From: JAVJST01 sp965229715
GTDB lineage: Bacteria; Pseudomonadota; Alphaproteobacteria; Rhodospirillales; Casp-alpha2
Direction of reading: 5' to 3'
DNA: 64,000 nt
NCBI GenBank assembly: GCA_965229715.1
Contig: CBDDJL010000004.1
Span: 1 to 64,000, forward strand
The notes under the pieces are model-generated. The model was not told the origin of the DNA and made no database searches. It saw only the letters and a list, made by a program, of their open reading frames with translations. A program made the position numbers and the translations under genes. Positions 55,395-62,869 of the stretch are shown here, piece after piece; positions within the stretch are counted from its first letter, which is position 1, and each line of letters begins with the position of its first letter.

Positions 55395-56330
55395 ATGAGC
55401 AGCGAAGCGACCCTGCGGCCCGCGTCCGGCCCCTCCATCCTCAGCAGTCCTGTAAAGTGGTGGCGCCGGCTGCTGCTGAAGAGCGAACCTCTCCGCGGCT
55501 ATACGTTGATGTCGCCAACCGTGCTGCTCATGCTTCTGTCGCTCGGCGCGCCGGCCTTGTTCCTGCTCGTCGTCAGCTTCTGGTCGCAACATTTGCTCGA
55601 CATCACGCCCGGGTTTTCCTTCGACAACTACCTGGCGTTCCTCGAAAAAGACAACTACCAGGCCTTGCTCTGGCGATCGATCAAGATCTCCGGGTTCGTC
55701 ACCATTCTGACGGTTCTTCTCGCCTATCCGATGGCGTACTTCATCGCCTTTCGGGTCAAGGGCAACAAGTTTGCCTGGCTGATCCTGATTACGGTGCCGT
55801 TCTGGACAAGCTATCTGCTGCGCGTTTTCGCGTGGAAGATCATTCTCGGTTACAACGGCGTCATCAATTCCGGCCTCACCGAACTCGGCCTGATCGAGGC
55901 GCCTCTCAAGTTCCTGCTCTACAACCCGTTTGCGGTCGTAGTGACGCTGGCTCACGCCTGGGCGGCGTTCGCCATCCTGCCGATCTACGTAGCCCTGGAA
56001 AAAATCGACAAATCCGTTCTCGAGGCCGCGATGGATCTCGGCGACAGTCCGGCCCGACGCTTCTTCCGCGTCACCCTGCCGCTCTCCATGGCCGGTGTCG
56101 TCGCCGCCGCCCTGCTGGTGTTCATCCCAACCGTGGGCGATTTCGTAACGCCGGCGGTTGTCGGCGGACCGAAAGGGCTGATGATCGGCAACCTCATCCA
56201 GTTGCAGTTCGCCAAGGCCAATAACTGGCCTTTGGGCGCGGCGCTCTCGGTCATCTCGCTGATGTCCATCACCCTGATCGTCTGCGCCTTCCTGTGGTTC
56301 ACCAAGCGCGTCAGGACGCAAAATCTATGA
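55395..56330 (+). CDS. ABC transporter permease, PotB type
   Basis: The 311-residue membrane protein has six or more hydrophobic helices and the binding-protein-dependent EAA loop (EAAMDLGDSPARRFFRVTLP, about 209-228) that contacts the ATPase. PotB-type order and length. Start ATG 55395 (MSSEATLRP) is used, since a TTG four codons earlier lacks a site. The stop overlaps the start of the next permease (ATGA), so both halves are made together. Confidence 0.93.
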   Translation: MSSEATLRPASGPSILSSPVKWWRRLLLKSEPLRGYTLMSPTVLLMLLSLGAPALFLLVVSFWSQHLLDITPGFSFDNYLAFLEKDNYQALLWRSIKISGFVTILTVLLAYPMAYFIAFRVKGNKFAWLILITVPFWTSYLLRVFAWKIILGYNGVINSGLTELGLIEAPLKFLLYNPFAVVVTLAHAWAAFAILPIYVALEKIDKSVLEAAMDLGDSPARRFFRVTLPLSMAGVVAAALLVFIPTVGDFVTPAVVGGPKGLMIGNLIQLQFAKANNWPLGAALSVISLMSITLIVCAFLWFTKRVRTQNL

Positions 56331-57223
56331 GCGATGCACGCACCATGACCGACACCGCGGCTGAGCCCGTTGAAACCGGCGCCGGGGAGAGATCCGACGC
56401 CGTTCCCCGCAATACACCGCCGAGGGATGCCCGGTTCGGCATGCTCGGCGTGTTCGCGATAACCTATCTCGCATTCATCTATATTCCGGTACTGTTTCTG
56501 CCGCTGTTCTCCTTCAACGACGCGACGACCATCGCCTTCCCGCTCAAAGGATTCACGTTCAACTGGTACCTTCAGATGACGGAAGCCAAGGGTCTCATCG
56601 ACTCTCTGCTCAACAGCATCAAGGTCGGCGTACCGGTTGCCGTCGTCAGCACGCTGCTCGGGACCCTGGCCGCAAAGGCCTATACCCGTTACCGGATGCC
56701 CGGTGTAACGCCGCTCGTCGGCTTCATCATGGCGCCGCTCGTCGTTCCCGGCATTATCGTCGGCATCAGCATCCTGATCATCGTCAACTGGATCGGCATT
56801 CCACTGTCGCTCTACACCGTCGGCTTTGCACACCTGCCCGCGTGCACGGCATTTTCCATGTGGATCATGATTTCCCGCATGGAAGGATTCGACGCATCCA
56901 TGGAGGAAGCGTCGCTCGATCTGGGGGTCGGGCCGTGGGGCACGTTCTGGCGGGTGACCTTCCCGCTGATCATGCCCGGCATTGTCGCCAGCCTTCTGCT
57001 CACGTTCACCATCTCGTTCGACGAATTCATTCTCGCCTTCTTCCTGGCCGGCAAGGAAGCGACGCTGCCGATCTATATCTACAGTCAGCTTCGTTTTCCG
57101 TGGCAACTGCCGAACGTGCTGGCAATGGGCAGCATCATTCTCGTTGCATCATTCGTGCTGGTTTATTTCGCCGAATGGTTCCGGCGCCGCGGCGTCAATC
57201 TGCAAACGGATACAGGGGTATAA
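56327..57223 (+). CDS. ABC transporter permease, PotC type
   Basis: The 298-residue membrane protein has about six helices beginning with FGMLGVFAITYLAFIYIPVL (about 37-56). The EAA loop reads EEASLDLGVGPWGTFWRVTF (about 194-213). It forms the heterodimeric pore with the PotB-type partner. The start overlaps the previous stop, and its own stop (TAA) overlaps the ATG of the ATPase gene by one base, so stoichiometry is coupled along the operon. Confidence 0.93.
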   Translation: MSDARTMTDTAAEPVETGAGERSDAVPRNTPPRDARFGMLGVFAITYLAFIYIPVLFLPLFSFNDATTIAFPLKGFTFNWYLQMTEAKGLIDSLLNSIKVGVPVAVVSTLLGTLAAKAYTRYRMPGVTPLVGFIMAPLVVPGIIVGISILIIVNWIGIPLSLYTVGFAHLPACTAFSMWIMISRMEGFDASMEEASLDLGVGPWGTFWRVTFPLIMPGIVASLLLTFTISFDEFILAFFLAGKEATLPIYIYSQLRFPWQLPNVLAMGSIILVASFVLVYFAEWFRRRGVNLQTDTGV

Positions 57224-58326
57224 TGTCCGTGACAAACGACTCGTTCATTTCCATCGACCGCGTCAGCAAGCACTTCGGCAGCGTCGTTGCCGTCGACGAC
57301 GTCAGCATCGACATTGCCCGCGGCGAGTTTTTCTCACTGCTGGGACCGTCCGGCTGCGGTAAGACGACGCTGCTCCGGATGCTCGCGGGTTTCGAGTTTC
57401 CGACCTACGGCGAGATATTCATCGACGATCAGGCGATGTCGTCGGTGCCGCCAAACCACCGCCCGGTCAACATGGTGTTCCAGAGCTATGCGATCTTTCC
57501 GCACCTGAACGTGAAACAGAACATCGGATACGCGCTCGTACAGGACAAGTTGCCGAAGCAGGAGTTCGATGCCCGGGTCGGCGAGATGCTCGACATGATC
57601 AACCTGCCGGGCTACGAAAACCGCGGCGCACACGAGCTTTCGGGCGGCGAGCGCCAGCGTGTCGCCCTCGCCCGCGCGCTCATCCGCAAACCGAAGGTCC
57701 TGTTGCTCGACGAACCGCTCGGTGCGCTGGACAAGAAACTGCGCGAGCACATGCAGCTTGAACTCCGCGCTCTGCAGCGGTCCGTCGGTATCACCTTCGT
57801 ATTCGTGACCCATGACCAGGAAGAGGCGCTCACCATGTCGGACCGGGTCGCCGTGATGTCCAAGGGGCGCTATCTCCAGATCGATACGCCGACCCGCCTC
57901 TACGAAGCGCCGGTCAACCGCGAGGTCGCTGACTTCATCGGCACCATGAACTTTTTCGATGCCCGGGTCGCCGGCCGGTCGAACGGTTCGGTCGACGTTG
58001 ACGCCGGACCGGTCGGCCGTTTCTCGATGTCCGGGGACAATGGATCTTTTGCCGAAGGTCAGGCCGTCCTTGTGGCGATCCGCCCGGAGAAGATCCTGAT
58101 TTCAGAAGAGCAGCCACAGAACGGCCATGCGGTCAAAGGCACCATGAGCGACACGGCGTACCTTGGCGATCGCAGCCATTTCTACGTTCGTATTGACGGC
58201 ATCGAGACTCCCATTGCCGTGTCGAGCCAGAATCTCGATTCGCATGACGCGGGTACCGATGCGGCCCGTGGGCAGGTTTGGCTCAACTGGTCGGAAGATG
58301 CCGTGGTACTGCTCGGGGCGGATTGA
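57223..58326 (+). CDS. ABC transporter ATPase, PotA type
   Basis: The 367-residue subunit has Walker A GPSGCGKTT (about 42-50), Q-loop VFQSYAIFPH, signature LSGGERQRVALARAL (about 140-154), Walker B LLLDEPLGALD (about 163-173) and H-loop THDQEEA. A C-terminal TOBE domain (VAIRPEKILIS onward) is typical of Pot/CUT-type importers. GGGG precedes the ATG. It drives uptake by the 54140-57223 proteins. The TetR gene begins 59 bases downstream. Confidence 0.95.
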   Translation: MSVTNDSFISIDRVSKHFGSVVAVDDVSIDIARGEFFSLLGPSGCGKTTLLRMLAGFEFPTYGEIFIDDQAMSSVPPNHRPVNMVFQSYAIFPHLNVKQNIGYALVQDKLPKQEFDARVGEMLDMINLPGYENRGAHELSGGERQRVALARALIRKPKVLLLDEPLGALDKKLREHMQLELRALQRSVGITFVFVTHDQEEALTMSDRVAVMSKGRYLQIDTPTRLYEAPVNREVADFIGTMNFFDARVAGRSNGSVDVDAGPVGRFSMSGDNGSFAEGQAVLVAIRPEKILISEEQPQNGHAVKGTMSDTAYLGDRSHFYVRIDGIETPIAVSSQNLDSHDAGTDAARGQVWLNWSEDAVVLLGAD

Positions 58327-58385
58327 GGTTTTCGGGCCGGCGATGTACCAAGTTGGCCGGTGGGGAAGTTGGGACGGGGAAGCCT

Positions 58386-59051
58386 ATGCCTAAGATGTCA
58401 ACGGAGAGTCAGTCCGGGGGGCGGACAGCAACGCGGGCGGCGCGCCGGCAACAGTTGATCAATGCGACGATCGATTCGATCTCCAAGCGCGGTTTCTCCG
58501 GCACGACCCTCGCGACGGTAACCAAGGGAGCCAAGCTGTCTCACGGCATCGTCAACTTCCATTTCGACAGCAAGGAAGACCTCTACGACCAGACGCTCGG
58601 TTATCTGGCTCAAGAGCACTACGACTGCTGGAAGGAAGCGATGTCGAATGCCGGTTCCGACCCGGCGGAGCAGTTGGTCGCGATGGTCAATGCGGACTTT
58701 GACAAAAGGACGTGTTCGCCAAAAAAGCTGGCGGTCTGGTTCGCATTCTGGGGACAGGCCAAGTACCGGCCCAACTATCTGAAGATTCATTACACATACG
58801 ACGACGAGCGCTATGCCGAAATGACGAGACTGTGCAGCGAAATCGTCGACGACGGCGGCTATGGCCACCTCAACGGAGAGAACGTCGCGCATTGGCTGGA
58901 ATGTCTGATCGACGGGATTTGGCTCAACTTGCTGCTTTATCCGAAGGACGCCAACCGCATCGCCGGACGGGAAGACTGTCTTGCCTTTCTGGCGCAGGTG
59001 TTCCCCGGCCATTTCCCTGTTGCGTCCATGAAATCGGATTGCCAGCTGTAG
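58386..59051 (+). CDS. TetR-family regulator, BetI-like (second of two)
   Basis: The 221-residue repressor has a helix-turn-helix at about residues 20-62 (RQQLINATIDSISKRGFSG, with HGIVNFHFDSKEDLYDQTL as recognition region). The ligand domain has KLAVWFAFWGQAKYRPNYLK, very like VAVWHAFYGEAKTRPTYL in the first TetR. It lies in the transporter operon, just before the trimethylamine-dehydrogenase-like gene, and so probably senses the imported or oxidised amine. GGGGA lies five bases before the ATG at 58386; ATG 58395 is an alternative. Confidence 0.9.
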   Translation: MPKMSTESQSGGRTATRAARRQQLINATIDSISKRGFSGTTLATVTKGAKLSHGIVNFHFDSKEDLYDQTLGYLAQEHYDCWKEAMSNAGSDPAEQLVAMVNADFDKRTCSPKKLAVWFAFWGQAKYRPNYLKIHYTYDDERYAEMTRLCSEIVDDGGYGHLNGENVAHWLECLIDGIWLNLLLYPKDANRIAGREDCLAFLAQVFPGHFPVASMKSDCQL

Positions 59052-59094
59052 CGTTGGCGCCGACGGCGAACCCTCAAGAAAAACGGAGCCCAGC

Positions 59095-61167
59095 GTGCCT
59101 CGCGATCCCAGATACGACATTCTTTTCGAACCGATCAAGATCGGGCCCGTAACCGCCAGGAACCGTTTCTATCAGGTGCCGCACTGCACCGGCAGCGGTT
59201 GGAAACACCCGCGCATCCTCGCCGGTCTTCGGGAAATGAAGGCCGAGGGCGGTTGGGGCATCGTCAATACGGAGTACTGCTCGGTCCATCCCACGTCCGA
59301 CGATGCGCCCTATATGTGCGCTACGCTGTGGGACGACCGCGACATCCGCGCCCATGCCCTGATGACGGAAAAGGTGCACGCACACGGCGCGTTGGCCGGC
59401 GTCGAGTTGTGTCTCGGCGGCGCGCGCATGTCCAATCTGATGACCCGCGAGGTCGCTGTCGGCGTCGTCAGCATGCCGAACACGGACGGCAACCCGTTTC
59501 ATTGCCGCGCGATGGACAAACACGACATCCGCGAAGCCCGCCGCTGGCACCGCGATGCGGCAGTCCGGGCGCGCGAGGCAGGCTTCGATATCGTCTACGT
59601 CTACGCGACCCACGATTACATGCTGTCGCAGTTCATGTCGCCCGTGCTCAACACGCGAATCGACGAGTACGGCGGATCGCTGGAGAACCGGATGCGGCTG
59701 GTGCGCGAGATCATCGAGGACACCAAGGAAGCGGTCGGCGACACAACCGCCGTGGCCGTCAGATTGTCGGCGGAGGCCAACGGCGGCGGCGGCGGCGATG
59801 GCAATCCTGTCAAAGGCGAGACGCCGGAAATACTCGATATGATGGGCGAATTGCCCGACCTCTGGGATATCAATGTTGCCGACTATTCATACGAGATGGG
59901 CCTGTCCCGTTTCGTCGAGGAGGGCTCGCTCGAACCATACGTCAGTTACATCAAGTCGCTGACCACGAAACCGGTCGTGACGGTCGGCCGGTTTACGTCG
60001 CCGGACACCATGGTGCGCCAGATCAAACAGGGTGTCGTCGATCTGATCGGCGCCGCACGGCCGTCGATTGCCGATCCGTTCCTGCCAAAAAAAATCGAGG
60101 AAGGCCGGCTGGAAGACATCCGCGAATGCATCGGATGCAACGTTTGCTACATGGGCGACGGAACCGGTACGCCGATCCGATGCACGCAGAACCCGACCAT
60201 GAGCGAGGAATGGCGCCGTGGCTGGCATCCAGAGGTGATCCGGAAAAAATCGTCCGATGCGAGCGTACTTGTCGTCGGCGCCGGGCCGGCGGGCCTCGAA
60301 GCCGCGCATCAGCTCGGCAAACGCGGCTACGACGTCATGCTGGCGGAAGCGACCCGGGAACTGGGTGGCCGCGTTGAGCGCGAAGCCAAACTGCCGGGCC
60401 TGAGCGCCTGGATCCGGGTCCGCGATTACCGCGTGCAGCAGCTTGAGAAAATGGTCAACGTCGAGATCTTCCGCGAGAGCGAGCTCGGCGCCGACGAGGT
60501 GCTCGAGGTGCAGGCCGATCACGTCGCCATCGCGACGGGCGCGCGCTGGCGCGACGACGGCTTCGGCGCCAACCATCGCGGCGGCATCAAGGGTCTCGGA
60601 TCGGCGAACCGCGTCTTTACACCGGATGACATCATGGAAGGCCGCCTGCCCGACGGGCCGACCGTAATCTACGACGACAACCACTACTATATGGCCACCG
60701 TGCTCGCCGAACAGATCCGCGATAGCGGCGTACCCGTGACCCTGGCGACGCCTTCCGATTCGATTTCCGACTGGGGCGGTTTCACGTACGACCGGTGGCG
60801 TGCGCGAGCCCGTCTGATGGAAATGGGCGTCGAGATGATAACGGCTCACCAGCTCAACGGCTTCGACGGCCAATCCGTCGAGCTCGCGTGCACGTACACC
60901 GGCCGGACGACGGCGATAGACGGCGAGAATCTTGTTCTGGTCACGGCGCAGCGCCCTGCCGATACGCTCTATCACGCATTGACGGAAAAAATCGAGGCCG
61001 GTGCAGCGGGTGCGCCGCAAACGCTACGCCGCATCGGCGATTGTGAGGCCCCGGCTATCATTGCCGCCGCGGTCTATTCCGGTCACCGTTATGCGCGGGA
61101 ACTCGGCGAGGCGGTCGACCCGGATCATTCGATGAAGCACGATCGGGTATTTTTCGAGGACGCCTGA
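59095..61167 (+). CDS. Trimethylamine-dehydrogenase-like FMN/[4Fe-4S]/FAD enzyme with altered substrate bowl
   Basis: The 690-residue protein follows trimethylamine dehydrogenase (TMADH) closely: RNRFYQVPHC (Cys 31, covalent 6-S-cysteinyl FMN), NTEYCS (Tyr 61), DIVYVYATHDY (Tyr 170, His 173), the cluster Cys 345, 348, 351 and 363 in ECIGCNVCYMGDG...IRC, and a C-terminal Rossmann domain VLVVGAGPAGLEAAHQLG. Of the TMADH aromatic bowl (Tyr 60, Trp 264, Trp 355), the first is kept, the second aligns to Tyr 264 and the third is Asp 355. Asp there recalls histamine dehydrogenase. It oxidises an amine and should pass electrons to an ETF. GTG start has GGAG upstream. Confidence 0.9.
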   Translation: MPRDPRYDILFEPIKIGPVTARNRFYQVPHCTGSGWKHPRILAGLREMKAEGGWGIVNTEYCSVHPTSDDAPYMCATLWDDRDIRAHALMTEKVHAHGALAGVELCLGGARMSNLMTREVAVGVVSMPNTDGNPFHCRAMDKHDIREARRWHRDAAVRAREAGFDIVYVYATHDYMLSQFMSPVLNTRIDEYGGSLENRMRLVREIIEDTKEAVGDTTAVAVRLSAEANGGGGGDGNPVKGETPEILDMMGELPDLWDINVADYSYEMGLSRFVEEGSLEPYVSYIKSLTTKPVVTVGRFTSPDTMVRQIKQGVVDLIGAARPSIADPFLPKKIEEGRLEDIRECIGCNVCYMGDGTGTPIRCTQNPTMSEEWRRGWHPEVIRKKSSDASVLVVGAGPAGLEAAHQLGKRGYDVMLAEATRELGGRVEREAKLPGLSAWIRVRDYRVQQLEKMVNVEIFRESELGADEVLEVQADHVAIATGARWRDDGFGANHRGGIKGLGSANRVFTPDDIMEGRLPDGPTVIYDDNHYYMATVLAEQIRDSGVPVTLATPSDSISDWGGFTYDRWRARARLMEMGVEMITAHQLNGFDGQSVELACTYTGRTTAIDGENLVLVTAQRPADTLYHALTEKIEAGAAGAPQTLRRIGDCEAPAIIAAAVYSGHRYARELGEAVDPDHSMKHDRVFFEDA

Positions 61168-61172
61168 AAGCA

Positions 61173-61931
61173 ATGAGTGCGATCGAGGACCGCCCAACCG
61201 AACCGGACAAGCCCGTCGCCGAGGTGTGGTACGCGATCGAGGCCTGCGGCGACGGAATCCTTCGTCTTCGCGAAGACCACATCGACAGTTTCGCTGTCGG
61301 CGATATCTGGCTGGTAAGGGGGCGCGACCGGACGCTCGCGATCGACACGGGCTCAGGTATCGTGCCATCCGCGCCGCTGGTCGAGGCGATCGCGGGTCAG
61401 TCGGTCACGGCGGTCGCGCTCAATCCCTATTATGATCATGCCGGCGGTTGGTCCGGTTTCTCGGACCGCGCCTGCCACGTACTTGACGCACCGGCGCTTG
61501 CCACACCCTATTCAGAGAACGACTCGGTCTTCGACTACCTCAACGAGACGACCTTGTGGGCCCTGCCGTCGGCCGGTTACAGGGTTCGCGATTACGCGAT
61601 GAACGGCGCTGAGCCGACCCGTCTCGTCGATGATGGCGATACGTTCGATCTCGGCAATCGGGTCTTGGACGTCATGCATGTTCCCGGCCGTTCACCGGGC
61701 GGATTGGCGATCTGGGAACGCGCGACCGGCAGTCTGTTCACGAGCGACATGCTCTACGACGGCGATCACGGCCTGGCCTGGCCGCCGGAAGAGCCCGAAG
61801 CCTATGCCGCCAGTCTCCGGCGTATGCGCGAATTGCCGGTTCGCCAGATTTTCCCCGGTCATTACGGGCGCATGACACGCGACCGCATGCTCGAGGTCAT
61901 CGACGAGCAACTCGACGATCTCGGCTTCTAG
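61173..61931 (+). CDS. Metallo-beta-lactamase-fold protein with degenerate metal site
   Basis: The 252-residue protein has the MBL fold order: a first strand with DIWLVRGRDRTLAIDTGSG, the active-site loop, MHVPGRSPGGLAIW (His), LFTSDMLYDGDHG (Asp) and IFPGHYGRM (His). The loop that should read H-x-H-x-D-H is NPYYDHAGG (residues 84-92): Asp 88 and His 89 are kept, but both first histidines are Asn 84 and Tyr 86. Site 1 is thus probably lost, so it may bind one metal, or act as a non-hydrolytic member. It starts 5 bases after the TMADH-like stop, so the two are coupled. Confidence 0.88.
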   Translation: MSAIEDRPTEPDKPVAEVWYAIEACGDGILRLREDHIDSFAVGDIWLVRGRDRTLAIDTGSGIVPSAPLVEAIAGQSVTAVALNPYYDHAGGWSGFSDRACHVLDAPALATPYSENDSVFDYLNETTLWALPSAGYRVRDYAMNGAEPTRLVDDGDTFDLGNRVLDVMHVPGRSPGGLAIWERATGSLFTSDMLYDGDHGLAWPPEEPEAYAASLRRMRELPVRQIFPGHYGRMTRDRMLEVIDEQLDDLGF

Positions 61932-61976
61932 GATTTACGGCCAGCGAACGGGCAGCCACAAAAGAAATCGATTGAT

Positions 61977-61996
61977 TTGACTGACTGTACAGTCAA
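61977..61996 (+). promoter_or_regulatory. BetI-like operator, copy C
   Basis: TTGACTGACTGTACAGTCAA lies 45 bases after the MBL-fold gene and 76 before the lipoprotein ATG. The inner TGACTGTACAGTCA (61982-61995) is a perfect 14-bp palindrome. It matches copies A and B under TTGACTRAYTGTWYARTYAA, suggesting that the lipoprotein and second amine oxidase form a separate unit of the same regulon. Confidence 0.6.
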
Positions 61997-62072
61997 AACT
62001 TGAAACGAGGAATCGGGTCTCTATGGCGTCTTGAACCGGACGCCGGCGATTCTGGAAATACGGGAGGGATGA

Positions 62073-62825
62073 ATGAAACAGACCATTATGACGAAACTCG
62101 GCATGGTCGCCCTTGCAAGCGGCGTCGTGGCCGCCTGCCAGACGACCGAGGTCGCCCTGCTTGATAGCGCGACGCCGTTCACGCGGTCGGAACTTTACAC
62201 TTATCTCGCGGACACGACCCAATCGCGGAGCGGCGATGCGGTCTTCTACTCCTCGGAGGGAACCGCCGATATCCTGCAGGACGGCGAGCGCTTCGAAGGA
62301 TCCTGGGGCTCGACCAAGGACGGTGCCGTTTGCCTGTACGTCAAGGCATGGGGCGATCACGTGCCGTGCGAGACCTACTATCACAACGGCGATGAGGTCA
62401 GTGTCGTTGCCGATGGGGCCACGATGGCTGCGCCACGACAGTACGAGGGCAACGCCGTCGATGCGGTCCGCGACAATGTCGCCTATACACCGCCGGAAGA
62501 ACAATTCGAAGCCGGCTTCGAGCCGACGCCGTTCACCACGGATGAAACCATCGCCTTCCTGTCCGACAAATCCGTAATCTGGGCCGGCAATGGCGGTGCA
62601 TACTACGCACCGGACTTCACGTTGAAGACCGTGTGGGACGGCGCCCGCGCCAATGGAACGTGGAGCGTCAACGACGAAGGCGCCGTTTGTTGGCAGATCG
62701 CCGCCTGGGGCACGACGCCGTGCGAGGGCTTCTTCCTCTACAAGGACGAGCTCTGGTCGATCTACAAGGGCGAATACGCCAGGGCCGATGAATACGTCGA
62801 GGGCGACCAGACAGCCGGCATGTAA
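62073..62825 (+). CDS. Duplicated DUF995-like lipoprotein
   Basis: The 250-residue protein has a lipoprotein-type signal ending VAACQTT (Cys at about 22). It is built of two similar halves, each with a hydrophobic start, a G-[ST]-W strand and a paired-Cys motif: KDGAVCLYVKAWGDHVPCETYY in the first and EGAVCWQIAAWGTTPCEGFF in the second. The pattern resembles DUF995 proteins. Function is unknown. The position behind operator copy C and before an amine oxidase suggests a surface or periplasmic role in the amine pathway. Confidence 0.75.
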   Translation: MKQTIMTKLGMVALASGVVAACQTTEVALLDSATPFTRSELYTYLADTTQSRSGDAVFYSSEGTADILQDGERFEGSWGSTKDGAVCLYVKAWGDHVPCETYYHNGDEVSVVADGATMAAPRQYEGNAVDAVRDNVAYTPPEEQFEAGFEPTPFTTDETIAFLSDKSVIWAGNGGAYYAPDFTLKTVWDGARANGTWSVNDEGAVCWQIAAWGTTPCEGFFLYKDELWSIYKGEYARADEYVEGDQTAGM

Positions 62826-62869
62826 ATGCCGGTCGCCAGGCCGGGCCCATCTAACAGCGAGGTGAGACC

